Positions 52,550 through 61,974 are shown, counted from the stretch's first letter. The stretch: 64,000 nt of DNA from Natronoarchaeum mannanilyticum (GCF_039522665.1 NZ_BAAADV010000001.1:744001-808000); one strand, 5' to 3'. Numbers and translations are program-made. The notes: a model not told the origin generated them from the sequence alone.

Positions 52550-52697
52550 CGGACCGCGACCCCGCCGGCGTACCGACGGCACGCGACGCCGTCGACGCAC
52601 TGACGGCACGCGACGCCGTCGGGCCAAGCTGTGCGCGAGGCCCGAGCGCCGGAACGCGAAGCCCACTGTTTTATCGGATCGCAGATAAACGGCACCT

Positions 52698-52898
52698 ATG
52701 GACAAAGACCAGCTGCTGGAGCTCGTCCCCCACTACGTCGCCCTGGTGGTCCTGTTGTTGCTGGCGCTCACCGCCGTGCGGGTGCTCGTCGGCGACGTCG
52801 GACTCTGGGTCGAGCTGGTGATCGCCTTCGTCGTCGCGGTCGCGTACCGGCCGCTCGTCGCGCGGCTGGGGTACGCGCCGAGCGCGTGGGAGCGCTAG
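52698..52898 (+). CDS. Small two-helix membrane protein
   Basis: A 66-residue protein with two membrane helices (about residues 10-28 and 33-50) and the ending Y-A-P-S-A-W-E-R. It converges on the flavoenzyme gene, their stops overlapping in CTAG. A haloarchaeal hypothetical, function unknown. Confidence 0.65.
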   Translation: MDKDQLLELVPHYVALVVLLLLALTAVRVLVGDVGLWVELVIAFVVAVAYRPLVARLGYAPSAWER

Positions 52899-54055
52899 TC
52901 GAACCGATCGATCGAGAACATCCCGACGTCGTGGTCGGTCCCGCCCGCCAGCGTCAGGTCCGCGAGGATCTCGCCGACGACGCTGGCGAACTTGAACCCG
53001 TGACCCGAAAAGCCCGCCGCGACCGACACCTGCGGGTGGTCGGGCAGCCGGTCGATCACGAAGTGCTCGTCGGGAGTGTTGGTGAACATGCACGTCGCGA
53101 GGCGCTGGGTCGGGCCCGCGGCCGCCGGGAAGTAGCGCTCGGTACACTCCCGGAGGATCGCCTCGTCCTCGCGGTTCGGTTCGCGGTCCATCTCGTCGGG
53201 ATCGACGGTCTCGTCGAGGTGGTGGTACCGCCCGATCTTGAACCCCGGAACGTGGAACGTCGGGAAGCCGTAGTAGCGACCCTCGGACACCTGCAGGTTG
53301 AACACCGGGAAGTTCTCTGGCGAGAAGTGCTCCGGCGCGGTCGGCTGGAACCAGCCCAGCGCCTGGCGCTCGGGGACGGCGATCCCTTCCAGCGCGTCGA
53401 CCTGCTCGGCGGCCCACGCGCCGGCCGCGATTACCAGCTTCGAGGCCTCGTAGGTTCCGCGGTCGGTCTCGACGACGACGCCGTCGTCGGAGTCGTCGGC
53501 GCCGGTGCCGCCGGTCGACTCCCACGACTGCACTCGTTCGCGCGCCCGGATCTCGGCGCCGTTCGCGTGGGCGCGCTGGACGTGGGCGACGATGCACTGC
53601 TCGGGCCAGAGGAACCCGCCGTCGGGCTGGTACACCGCCATGTGGTCCTCGGGCAGGTCGTAGCCGGGGAATCGCTCGCCCAGTTCGGCGCTCGAGAGCA
53701 CCTCGTGGGGGATGTCGTGGTCCTCGCAGGAGCGCTTCGACCCCTCGAACAGCGGGTCGTCGGGCGGCGCGGCGTCGACCGATCCGGTCACGTGCAGGAG
53801 CTGTCGGTCGTAGTCGGCCTCCAGATCCCGCCAGAGCTCGTAGGCGCGGCGGAGCAGCGGGACGTAGGATGGGTGTTCGTAGTACGCCAGCCGGATGATC
53901 CGGGTGACGCCGTGGGACGAGCCCATCGAGTGGGGAACGTCGTACCGTTCGAGGCCGAGCACGTCGGCGCCCCGCTCGGCGAGGTGGGCCGCGGCCGCGC
54001 TGCCCATCCCGCCGACGCCGATCACGATGGCGTCGTAGCTGTCGGCGTCACTCAT
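52895..54055 (-). CDS. MTOX/monomeric sarcosine oxidase-like flavoenzyme
   Basis: A 386-residue FAD amine oxidase. The dinucleotide site G-V-G-G-M-G-S-A near residue 13, the S-M-G-S-S-H-G-V-T-R segment near 43, and T-C-M-F-T-N-T-P-D-E-H near 318 are typical; the Cys of the last is the residue that covalently holds FAD in this family. The C-terminal G-F-S-G-H-G-F-K-F lies near 353. It oxidises a secondary or N-methylated amino acid. Near the proline island, N-methylated or cyclic amino acids (for example pipecolate or sarcosine) are candidates. Confidence 0.9.
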   Translation of the reverse strand: MSDADSYDAIVIGVGGMGSAAAAHLAERGADVLGLERYDVPHSMGSSHGVTRIIRLAYYEHPSYVPLLRRAYELWRDLEADYDRQLLHVTGSVDAAPPDDPLFEGSKRSCEDHDIPHEVLSSAELGERFPGYDLPEDHMAVYQPDGGFLWPEQCIVAHVQRAHANGAEIRARERVQSWESTGGTGADDSDDGVVVETDRGTYEASKLVIAAGAWAAEQVDALEGIAVPERQALGWFQPTAPEHFSPENFPVFNLQVSEGRYYGFPTFHVPGFKIGRYHHLDETVDPDEMDREPNREDEAILRECTERYFPAAAGPTQRLATCMFTNTPDEHFVIDRLPDHPQVSVAAGFSGHGFKFASVVGEILADLTLAGGTDHDVGMFSIDRFD

Positions 54056-54192
54056 GGGTGCGCGTCGGCGTCAACGCGGACACTCGGACGGCGGCGCTCG
54101 GCGGCGACACTCGGACGGCGGCGCTCGGAGTCGATCATACGCGGCCATCGTTCGCGACGAAAAAAGGTGTGCCCCCTACCGCACCGGCGGTC

Positions 54193-55047
54193 CTACGCCG
54201 CCAGCCGCTCGTACTCCTCGTCGGAGAGGTCGATCGACGACGCTGCGACGTTCTCCTCTAAGTGCTCGATAGAGGACGTGCCGGGGATCGGGAGCATCAC
54301 GTCGGAATGCTCGAGCAGCCAGGCGAGCCCGATCTGGTAGCGGGAGGCGTCGTGATTTGCGGCGATTTCGTCGAGGACCTGCTCCTTCTCGCCGAGGTCG
54401 CCCGCGCCCAGCGGGTACCACGGGATGAAGCCGATCCCGGCGTCCTCGCAGGCTTCGAGGACGTCCTCGGACTCGCGGTTGCCGAGGTTGTACTCGTTTT
54501 GCACCGTGACGATGTCGGTGATCTCGCGAGCCTTGTCGAGTTGCTCGGCGTCGACGTTGCTCACGCCGACGTGGCGGATCAGCCCCTCGTCCTGCATCTC
54601 GGCGATCGCCGTCACCGAGTCCTCGAACGGCGTGTCCGGGTCGGGGCGGTGGAACTGGTAGAGGTCGATCTCGTCGACGCCGAGCCGATCGAGACTCGCC
54701 AGCGCGGCGTTCCGGAGGTAGTCGGGGTCGCCGTTCGGGAGCCAGTCGCCGTCCCGATTCCGGAGGAGGCCGCCCTTCGTCGCGACGACGACCTCGTCGC
54801 GGTACTCCGGATCCGAGAGCAGCGCCTCGCGGATCAATCGCTCGCTGACGCCGGGACCGTACGAGTCGGCGGTGTCGATGAAGTCGACGCCCAGATCGAC
54901 CGCTCGGCGGAGCACGTCGCGGGCGTTCTCGGGATCGTCGGGTTCGCCGATGATCTCCTCGCCGGTGATGCGCATGGCGCCGTAGCCCAGTCGATGAATC
55001 TCGTCGGTGCCGCCGAGCTCGAAGGCGTCGCTCTCGTTCGTTACCAT
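54193..55047 (-). CDS. Aldo/keto reductase (paralogue)
   Basis: A 284-residue AKR-barrel oxidoreductase, very similar to the one at 42766-43626. Catalytic residues lie in D-T-A-D-S-Y-G-P near 62, V-V-A-T-K-G-G near 91 and L-Y-Q-F-H-R-P near 138; the end has L-P-I-P-G-T-S-S near 255. ATG 55047 is preferred to a longer arginine/proline-rich frame upstream. It is downstream of the flavoenzyme gene in reverse order, on the same strand. Confidence 0.9.
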   Translation of the reverse strand: MVTNESDAFELGGTDEIHRLGYGAMRITGEEIIGEPDDPENARDVLRRAVDLGVDFIDTADSYGPGVSERLIREALLSDPEYRDEVVVATKGGLLRNRDGDWLPNGDPDYLRNAALASLDRLGVDEIDLYQFHRPDPDTPFEDSVTAIAEMQDEGLIRHVGVSNVDAEQLDKAREITDIVTVQNEYNLGNRESEDVLEACEDAGIGFIPWYPLGAGDLGEKEQVLDEIAANHDASRYQIGLAWLLEHSDVMLPIPGTSSIEHLEENVAASSIDLSDEEYERLAA

Positions 55048-55123
55048 ACGCGTACCGTGGGCGCTCGTCCGGTTAGGGATGGGGGTAGCGGCGGCGTCGC
55101 CCGGAGCCGGGGGGCGGTCGCTG

Positions 55124-55319
55124 CGGCGCCCGGCGGAGTCGGTGTCCCGACGCCGGGATAGAAACGGCGTCACGGCGCCCGGCGAAGTCGGTGTCCCGAC
55201 GCTGGGATAGAAACGGCGTCACGGCGCCCGGCGAAGTCGGCGTCCCGACGCTGGGATAGAAACGGCGTCACGGCGCCCGGCGGAGTCGGCGTCCCGACGC
55301 CGCGGCGGAGTTGACGTCA
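55124..55319. repeat. 49-bp tandem repeat (about four units)
   Basis: Units begin with CGGCGCCCGGCG at 55124, 55173, 55222 and 55271, that is, an exact 49-base period. The first three are complete and nearly identical (GTCCCGACGC and GGGATAGAAACGGCG within each); the fourth decays after about 30 bases and is followed by a degraded piece. No variable spacers, so it is not CRISPR. It fills most of the gap (55048-55403) between the aldo/keto reductase and the ABC exporter. Confidence 0.9.
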
Positions 55320-55403
55320 CGACGCCAGCGCATCGTCATCGCGTCCCGGCAAGTCCGTTCGAAGTCGCGGGGTCTTTGAAACGGGCCGGCTTGCACGGTT
55401 GTA

Positions 55404-57302
55404 ATGAGCGAAGAGGAGTCCAGCGCGTTCGAGCGCTACCGCGAGCACGTCGACCGGCCGCTGGTCCGGCTGTTCCGGGAGTACGGCGTCCCGCGGTGGC
55501 GCTGGATGGTGCTGGGCGTGGTCGCGAACGTGATCGCGCAGGTGGCCTCGCTGGCGCCGCCGGTCGTCCTCGGCGCGGCGATCGACTCGCTGTTCTCGGG
55601 GAATCGGGCCTACACCCTGCCGCTGGTGCCCCAGGCGTGGATCCCGGTCGGCGCGGAGCCGCAGTTCTGGTTCTCCGTGACGCTGATCGGCGGCTCCTTT
55701 CTGGTGACCGCAGCGTTCACGTGGATCTACGGCGTCGTCGGCAACGAGTTCGCCCACGGCGTGATGTACGCCGTCCGGTCGGACAGCTTCGAGAAACTGC
55801 TGGCTCTGGACATGGCCTTTTTCGACGACAAGCAGACCGGCGAGGTGATGGCGATCCTCGACAACGACGCCGCGAACCTGGAGCGGTTCCTCGACGACGC
55901 GCTGATGAACTCGCTGCGGCTCGTCGTGATGGTCGCCGGGATCGCGGCCGTGCTATTCAAGCTGCACCCCGAGCTGGCGCTGGTGACGCTCGTCGCGGTG
56001 CCGGTGATGGTCGGGTTCACGTGGTGGTTCATGCGAGCGATCGCGCCGCGGTACCGGCGGCGCCAGGAGTCGGTCGCCGACTTCAACACCCGCATCGAGA
56101 ACGGTATCAGCGGCGTCGAGCTCGCCAAGACCACCGCCAGCGAACCCCACGAGGTCGACCGCGTCGACGGCGCCGCTCACGATCTCTACCGGAAGGTGAT
56201 GTCGGTGCTGCGACTGAGCTACTTCTACCGGCCGGGGATGGAACTGCTCGCGGGGGTCGCGTTCACCGCGACCTTCCTCGTCGGGGGGTACTCGCTGATG
56301 ACCGGCGCCGCGCCGCTCGTTCTCACCGAGCCCGTCGAGGTCGGCACGTTCGTCACGTTCGTGTTCATGACCCAGCGGATCGTCGCGCCGCTGGCGGAGG
56401 TCTCGAACATCGTCGACCAGACCCAGAACGCCAAGGCCTCCGCCGAGCGCGTGTTCGGCCTCTCCGATATTCCGGTCCACCTCGACGATCCCGACGACGC
56501 CGTCGAGCTGACCGACGCCGACGGGCGCGTGGAGTACGACGACGTGACCTTCGCCTACGACTCGGCGCTGATGGCCGACGAGGACGCGGAGACCGTGATC
56601 GACGGCGTCTCGATCGAAGCCGAGCCCGGCGAGACGGTCGCGCTCGTCGGGGCGACCGGCGCGGGCAAGTCGACGCTCGTCAAGCTGCTCATGCGCCTGT
56701 ACGACGTGACCGACGGCGCGGTCCGCGTCGACGGCCGGGACGTCCGCGAGTACGACCTGACGAGCCTGCGTCGACAGGTCGGCTACGTCAGTCAGGACAC
56801 GTTCCTGTTCGACGGGACGATCGCGGAGAATATTCGGTACGGCCAGTTCGACGCCGATCACGACGCCGTCGTCGAGGCGGCGAAAGCGGCGGAGGCTCAC
56901 GAGTTCATCCGGGATCTACCCGAGAGCTACGACACCGAGGTCGGCGAGCGCGGCGTCAAGCTTTCCGGCGGGCAGCGCCAGCGCATCGCGCTCGCCCGGA
57001 TCTTCCTGCAGGATCCCGCGATGCTCGTGCTCGACGAGGCGACCAGCGCGGTCGATACCGAGACCGAGCGGCGCATCCAGCGCGCGCTCGATCGACTGGC
57101 GGCGGATCGGACGACGTTCACCGTGGCCCACCGGCTCTCGACGGTGACCGGCGCGGACACGATCGTCGTGCTGGAGGACGGGCAGGTGGTGGAGCGTGGA
57201 AGTCACGACGAGCTGTTGCGGGAAGACGGCCACTACGCCCGGCTCTGGCGCGCGCAGGTCGGTGACGTGGGCTCGGTGGAAGCCGACGGCGGCGAGACGT
57301 GA
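55404..57302 (+). CDS. ABC transporter with fused membrane domain (exporter type)
   Basis: A 632-residue half-transporter. The membrane domain with six helices (about 30-340) is followed by the ATPase: Walker A G-A-T-G-A-G-K-S-T near 416, signature L-S-G-G-Q-R-Q-R near 522, Walker B L-V-L-D-E-A-T near 545, and H-loop V-A-H-R near 577. It should work as a homodimer and export a lipid, drug or peptide. No specific partner genes lie beside it. Confidence 0.93.
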   Translation: MSEEESSAFERYREHVDRPLVRLFREYGVPRWRWMVLGVVANVIAQVASLAPPVVLGAAIDSLFSGNRAYTLPLVPQAWIPVGAEPQFWFSVTLIGGSFLVTAAFTWIYGVVGNEFAHGVMYAVRSDSFEKLLALDMAFFDDKQTGEVMAILDNDAANLERFLDDALMNSLRLVVMVAGIAAVLFKLHPELALVTLVAVPVMVGFTWWFMRAIAPRYRRRQESVADFNTRIENGISGVELAKTTASEPHEVDRVDGAAHDLYRKVMSVLRLSYFYRPGMELLAGVAFTATFLVGGYSLMTGAAPLVLTEPVEVGTFVTFVFMTQRIVAPLAEVSNIVDQTQNAKASAERVFGLSDIPVHLDDPDDAVELTDADGRVEYDDVTFAYDSALMADEDAETVIDGVSIEAEPGETVALVGATGAGKSTLVKLLMRLYDVTDGAVRVDGRDVREYDLTSLRRQVGYVSQDTFLFDGTIAENIRYGQFDADHDAVVEAAKAAEAHEFIRDLPESYDTEVGERGVKLSGGQRQRIALARIFLQDPAMLVLDEATSAVDTETERRIQRALDRLAADRTTFTVAHRLSTVTGADTIVVLEDGQVVERGSHDELLREDGHYARLWRAQVGDVGSVEADGGET

Positions 57303-57380
57303 GCGGGGAGTGATTGGCGACAACTCCCTGAAAGCCCCCGCCGTGCTCTCTTGAACTGCTGTTATGACTGCGAACTCACT

Positions 57381-57808
57381 GAAAGCCCCCGCCACGCTCG
57401 ACCGGTTGCGGCTCGCTGCGCGCTTCCTTCGCTCCTTTCAGTCGCTCAGTCCAGTGCTTGCGTCGCCTCACCGGATCGAGCACGGCGGCCCCTTTCATTC
57501 CCTCCCACCGTACCCTCGTCCTCCCCAACCGACTCACTCGGTCGCGTCGCTCCCTCCTTCGCCCCTCGCGCGACGCTGTCTCGCCATGAAGGCTCGACAG
57601 CGCGCGCCACCGCATCCACACGGCCCGGTGCGCCCTCGTGGCGCACCGACGGGGAAGGGCCGGGCTGCGCGTGGTCGCCATCGGCGACCCGCGCAATGCC
57701 GATCCTGGCGGACTGAAAGGGCAAAGCGGGGTCGACGGCTCTCGTCCAGCTCTATCCGAACGTAGTGAGGATATCTGGACGAGAGCCGTCGAGCGGGCGA
57801 GGGCTTTC
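57381..57808. repeat. 428-bp inverted-repeat element, possibly MITE-like
   Basis: The left end GAAAGCCCCCGCCACGCTCG (57381-57400) is an imperfect inverted match to the right end at 57788-57808 (GTCGAGCGGGCGAGGGCTTTC). A partial direct copy of the left end lies at 57330-57348. Near the right end is a perfect 18-bp hairpin, TCGACGGCTCTCGTCCAG at 57732-57749 with its complement at 57775-57792. Between the ends I see no convincing gene. It occupies most of the 645-base gap between the ABC exporter and the glycosylase. Confidence 0.6.
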
Positions 57809-57948
57809 GAGATGGAATCATCCGTATCGGTTGCGGGAATTACTGGGATCGATCCGGTACCAGTCGAGACGTTCGTGTTGCCAGACGTTCCGAGCGCTCA
57901 CGATCCTAGAACCCGAACAAAGTAGTACCCCGAGCGCCGCCCCCGAGT

Positions 57949-58545
57949 ATGGAGCAGATGGACGGGCTGACGGTGACCGCCTGCGAGCGCTGTCCCGAGC
58001 TCTGCGAGTCGCGCAGCCGGATCGTCAGCGGCGTCGGGCCCGAGGACGCCGACCTGGTGTTCGTCGGCGAGGCGCCGGGCGCCACCGAGGACGAGCGCGG
58101 CGAGCCGTTCGTCGGGCGGAGCGGCGACGTCCTCGACGACGCGCTGCGGGACGCCGGACTCGCGCGGGCGGACGTTCGGATCACCAACTGCGTGCGCTGC
58201 CGGCCGCCGGACAACCGCGATCCGACCGACGACGAGCTGGCGAACTGTCGCGAGTACCTCGAACGGGAACTCGACCTGCTCGATCCCGAGGTGATCGTCA
58301 CGCTGGGCAAAGTTCCCAGCGAGCACCTGCTCGAACGGTCGGTCGGCGTCACGAACGAAGCGGGCACCGTCACGGAAACCCGCATCGCCGGCGCGCCCCG
58401 GCGCGTGCTGGTCAGCGTCCACCCCGCGGCGACGCTGTACGACCCGAGCCAGCGCGAGACGTTCGCCGAGACGATCGACACCGCGGCCGACCTCGCGGGC
58501 GTCGAGGACTCGGGCGACGGCCAGGCGCGGCTCGGCGACTTCTGA
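57949..58545 (+). CDS. Uracil-DNA glycosylase (family 4/5-like)
   Basis: A 198-residue glycosylase. Motif A region [10 protein letters not shown] near 43 and the later V-H-P-A-A near 160 flank the active site. Iron-sulfur cluster cysteines are visible in C-E-R-C near 12 with a further C near 19, and C-V-R-C near 80. It removes uracil from DNA and so counters cytosine deamination. Haloarchaea commonly have this FeS type. Confidence 0.87.
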   Translation: MEQMDGLTVTACERCPELCESRSRIVSGVGPEDADLVFVGEAPGATEDERGEPFVGRSGDVLDDALRDAGLARADVRITNCVRCRPPDNRDPTDDELANCREYLERELDLLDPEVIVTLGKVPSEHLLERSVGVTNEAGTVTETRIAGAPRRVLVSVHPAATLYDPSQRETFAETIDTAADLAGVEDSGDGQARLGDF

Positions 58546-58569
58546 GCTCCGCCGCAGTGTTTCCCGAAG

Positions 58570-58740
58570 CTACCCCCGCTCCCCGATTTCGACGGAGTAG
58601 TCGGACCTGATCCAGGCGTCGTCGTCGTCCCGATCGTACACGACGACGGAACCGTCCTCGATCCGGATCGCGCCGTAGCGCGGGACGCCCTCGAACTCCT
58701 CTTCCTCGATCGCGTTTTCGAAGCGGTCTGATGAGAACAT
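58570..58740 (-). CDS. Small DUF7331-like protein
   Basis: A 56-residue protein opening [11 protein letters not shown], with [16 protein letters not shown] near residue 22 and D-A-W-I-R-S-D near 41. The V-Y-D then A-W-I-x-S pattern matches the small haloarchaeal family that I recall as DUF7331. It converges on the glycosylase gene and is divergent from hisH. Confidence 0.68.
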   Translation of the reverse strand: MFSSDRFENAIEEEEFEGVPRYGAIRIEDGSVVVYDRDDDDAWIRSDYSVEIGERG

Positions 58741-58899
58741 CGGCTGTGCAGCAGTTCTAGCCGCCAGAGCAGGTTAAGCGCGCTACCAATCTATTGGGGT
58801 GCTTGCGCGGGCCGGTCCCGTCGGCTCACAACTCATCCGCCCCCGGCGACTGTCGCGCGAAGCGGAAGGAACTTCCCCGCGGTGGCCCTACTCGCGACC

Positions 58900-59568
58900 A
58901 TGAGCCAGCAGACCGAGCGACGCGACGACGCCGCGGCGTCGGCGTCGATCGTCGTCGTCGACTACGGGCTGGGGAACCTCCGCAGCGTCACCCGCGGCCT
59001 CGAGCGGGCCGGCGCGGACGTCGAGATCACCGACGACCCCTCGGCGTTCGCGGACGCCGACGGCATCGTGCTCCCCGGCGTCGGCGCGTTCCGCGAGGGC
59101 GTCGAGAACGCCGGGCCGTACCGCGAACCGCTCGAAGACGCCGCCGAGCGCGGCCAGCCCGTCTTCGGCATCTGCCTCGGGATGCAGATGCTGCTGACCG
59201 ACAGCGAGGAGGCCGACCGCGCCGGCGAGGGCGACGTGAAGGGTCTGGACCTGATTCCCGGCACGAACGTCCGATTCGACCAGGGCCAGAAGGTGCCCCA
59301 GATGGGCTGGAACGAGCTGAACGTCGAGCGCGACCACCCGCTGGTCGAGGGCGTCGACGGAGAGTACGCCTACTTCGTCCACTCGTACTACGCCGAACCC
59401 GACAGCGCCGAGGCCGTCGTCGCGACGACCGACTACGGCGTCGACTTCCCGAGCATCGTCGCCAACGAGGCCGGCAACGTGTTCGGCACGCAGTTCCACC
59501 CCGAGAAGAGCGGCGAGACGGGGCTGCAAATCTTGCGGAACTTCGTCGAGATCTGCAGCGAGGCGTAG
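58900..59568 (+). CDS. hisH: Imidazole glycerol phosphate synthase glutaminase subunit
   Basis: A 222-residue class I glutamine amidotransferase of histidine biosynthesis. V-V-D-Y-G-L-G-N-L near residue 17 is the HisH start, the nucleophile Cys lies in F-G-I-C-L-G-M-Q near 92, and the His/Glu pair in F-H-P-E-K-S near 199. It supplies ammonia to HisF. No other his gene is adjacent, as is common in haloarchaea. ATG 58900 is chosen over an in-frame start six codons upstream. Confidence 0.95.
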   Translation: MSQQTERRDDAAASASIVVVDYGLGNLRSVTRGLERAGADVEITDDPSAFADADGIVLPGVGAFREGVENAGPYREPLEDAAERGQPVFGICLGMQMLLTDSEEADRAGEGDVKGLDLIPGTNVRFDQGQKVPQMGWNELNVERDHPLVEGVDGEYAYFVHSYYAEPDSAEAVVATTDYGVDFPSIVANEAGNVFGTQFHPEKSGETGLQILRNFVEICSEA

Positions 59569-59631
59569 CGCGTAGTGTAGGCCGCGACGGTCGGCGGCGT
59601 CACTCGGCGGCCGCGACGGTCGGGGACGCCG

Positions 59632-60768
59632 TCAGTTGTCCTCGTCGTCCGTCAGATTCCAGTTGCGCTCTCTCTCCGGAGTTTCCCAATCGAAGGTGTC
59701 GATCCGACTGCCGGTTTGCAGGATAAACGGTCCGGCGGCGAGCGTTCGGAGCGTGATCGTCGTCGCCCGAAGGATGTACGACGTGAGCACGATGTAGGGG
59801 GCGAGTGCGACCGAGTAAGCGAACGTCATCGTGATGAGGAGCGGCGACATCCCGAGCACCTGCACCTCGGGAAAGAGCCGCGCGTCGAGCGCCAGGATCA
59901 TGTAGGACGTGAACACGATGACCGGCAGCGAGACGTACAGCAGCCGACTCGACAGGCGGGCGAGTTCCCGCTTGTAGTACAGCGATTTGAAGTACTCGCG
60001 GCCGGTCGCGACGTGCTTGAACGTGTCGATGAGCCCGTCGATCGCCTCCCGCTCGTCGTCGCTCAGATCGTCGCTGAACGTCCGCTTCAGGGCGCGTGCG
60101 GTGTGGAGCTGTCCGGAGTAGTTGTAGTTCAGTCCGGCCAGCAGGATGCTAAACGCCCCGAGATGGGAGTTCCGCAGCGTGGACCGCGCCTCGTCGATCT
60201 CCGCTTCGACGTGTTCGGCGAACTCCTGAACGTACGCCTGGAAGTCCTCGTTCTCTGTCCGAGCGGAGATCCGGATCAGCACGTCCATCTGCTGCGAGAT
60301 CGCGTACAATACGGCGTTCAGAAACTCCGACGGGCGGGCGGGAGTGACGTCCGCCTCGATGAACTGCTCGATGTGGCGCCGATACTCGATGGAGGCGGTG
60401 ATGCGCTTCTGCTGGTTCTCTATGTCCGTGATCTCCTGCGAGAGGACGATCGAGTTGATCGAGACGACGATCGAGACGAGCAGGATCGCGCCGCTGAGGA
60501 GGGAGCTAAACAGCGTCCGGGCGGCGGTGGTCTCGGTGAGCAGCATTCGCACCTGGAGCGGCCTGAGCACGGACAGCGCGAGCAGCGACCCGAACACGAG
60601 CACCAGCAGCACCGCGGTGACCGAGAGTCGCGCTCCCGTGAGCAGGAACCACTGCTTCAGACGGTTCTCGCCGGGTTGGGAGGGTACGGAACCCAGATCC
60701 TCCGTCCGATCGCGTATCTCGGACGCTCCCTCGGTCAAGAGCCCGCTGTCGTCCTCGTCCTCGGTCAT
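59632..60768 (-). CDS. Haloarchaeal four-helix membrane protein
   Basis: A 378-residue protein. Two membrane helices lie at about residues 45-68 and 88-112, a long soluble segment of about 130 residues with mainly helices (Q-Q-K-R-I-T-A-S near 118) follows, and two more helices are at about 277-297 and 310-335. Both ends are acidic and cytoplasmic. The arrangement, two helices, a helical domain, two helices, is suggestive of bestrophin-like or DUF4239-like channels, but no diagnostic motif is present. Confidence 0.65.
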   Translation of the reverse strand: MTEDEDDSGLLTEGASEIRDRTEDLGSVPSQPGENRLKQWFLLTGARLSVTAVLLVLVFGSLLALSVLRPLQVRMLLTETTAARTLFSSLLSGAILLVSIVVSINSIVLSQEITDIENQQKRITASIEYRRHIEQFIEADVTPARPSEFLNAVLYAISQQMDVLIRISARTENEDFQAYVQEFAEHVEAEIDEARSTLRNSHLGAFSILLAGLNYNYSGQLHTARALKRTFSDDLSDDEREAIDGLIDTFKHVATGREYFKSLYYKRELARLSSRLLYVSLPVIVFTSYMILALDARLFPEVQVLGMSPLLITMTFAYSVALAPYIVLTSYILRATTITLRTLAAGPFILQTGSRIDTFDWETPERERNWNLTDDEDN

Positions 60769-60923
60769 CGTTCACGCGAATTTCGCGACGGGGCGGTGTG
60801 CGAGCCGGCCCCCGGACGGTCCTTTGCAGGTAGTTCGACGTACGCCTGTCGTCGACGGCGCGCCGTCCCCCGAACGGCGCGTCGAACGATGGCTCGAACG
60901 AATGCGGCGTCGTATCGTCGTCG

Positions 60924-61154
60924 CTAATCGAGCGAGATGTACGTCTTCGTATCGGTGACGCCGCCCAACCCTCGGACGCCCGAGGAGGCGGTATCGAGGA
61001 CCTCGTAGACCTCGCCGACGTCGACCTCGGCGATGATGTCGTAGTCGCCGGCGACGATGTGGGCCTCGGCGACCTGCGAGAGCTCGCGGATCGACCCGAG
61101 CAGCTCCTCCGACTTCCCCGCGGCCGTTTTCACCATTATAAACGCGTGAACCAT
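60924..61154 (-). CDS. Standalone Lrp/AsnC ligand-binding (RAM) domain
   Basis: A 76-residue protein that is only the ligand-binding half of Lrp/AsnC regulators, without an HTH. V-H-A-F-I-M-V-K-T near the start and H-I-V-A-G-D-Y-D-I-I-A-E-V-D-V near 33 are typical. It lies next to trkA on the opposite strand; a second copy follows trkA. It may sense a small ligand and signal to potassium uptake. Confidence 0.88.
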   Translation of the reverse strand: MVHAFIMVKTAAGKSEELLGSIRELSQVAEAHIVAGDYDIIAEVDVGEVYEVLDTASSGVRGLGGVTDTKTYISLD

Positions 61155-61283
61155 CGTGATCCGTGGTACGCCTTGGCACGATAAAAACGTTTGCCCGAGA
61201 GCGACTCGATTCGGCCGCCGACGCGGCGCGTTCGAAGACCGAGCGGGGTAAAGTTATTCAAGGGCCGCCGCGTAGAGGCTGAC

Positions 61284-61973
61284 ATGCGGTTTGTTATCAT
61301 AGGAGCGGGTCGCGTCGGACTTCGAACCGCCCGCGTGCTGCAGGAGGAGGGCCACGAGGTGACGCTCATCGAACGCGATCCCTCGAAGGCCGAGCGCGCC
61401 CGCAAGCAGGACTACGAGGTGATCGAGGGCGACGGCTCGCGGGAAGACGTGCTCGAAGACGCCGGCGTGGGCGAGGCCGACGCGCTCGGCGCGCTGTCGG
61501 GCGATCTGAACACCAACTTCGCCGCCTGCCTGATCGGCGACCACCACGGCTGCCGCACCGTGCTGCGGATCGACGAGGACTACCGCGAAGATATCTACCG
61601 GAAGTACGCGCGCCAGGTCGACGAGATCGTCTACCCCGAGCGCCTGGGCGCGATCGGCGCGAAAAACGCCATGCTGGGCGGCGACATCCGCGCGATCGCC
61701 GACATCGCCCAGCACCTGCAGGTCGTCGAGCTGACGATCACCAGCGAGGCGCCGACGGCGGGCTACACCATCAGCGAACTCCAGCTCCCCGCCAACGCGA
61801 CCGTGCTCGCTTTCGGCAAGCGGGACGCCCCGCTGGCGATCCCGACGCCCGACGAGTCGATCGAGCCCGGCGACCGGCTGATCGTGCTCGCGGACTTCGA
61901 CGTGCTCGACGACGTCAGACAGATCCTGGTCGGCGACGCCAGTCGCGCGACCGCTCAAGCGGGGGGTATCTGA
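61284..61973 (+). CDS. trkA: Potassium uptake regulator TrkA
   Basis: A 229-residue RCK protein. The N-terminal Rossmann domain has F-V-I-I-G-A-G-R-V-G near residue 3 and L-I-E-R-D near 32, G-D-G-S near 53. A TrkA-C domain follows at about 145-225 (V-V-E-L-T-I near 152). It gates TrkH-type K+ transporters according to nucleotide binding, important for a salt-in organism. ATG 61284 is used; the longer frame upstream is not conserved. The next gene starts one base after its stop. Confidence 0.93.
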   Translation: MRFVIIGAGRVGLRTARVLQEEGHEVTLIERDPSKAERARKQDYEVIEGDGSREDVLEDAGVGEADALGALSGDLNTNFAACLIGDHHGCRTVLRIDEDYREDIYRKYARQVDEIVYPERLGAIGAKNAMLGGDIRAIADIAQHLQVVELTITSEAPTAGYTISELQLPANATVLAFGKRDAPLAIPTPDESIEPGDRLIVLADFDVLDDVRQILVGDASRATAQAGGI

Positions 61974-61974
61974 G

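Noticed and set aside
55124-55319. Possible CRISPR array
   Set aside because: The full 49-base unit repeats without variable spacers, and no cas gene is near. It is a plain tandem repeat.
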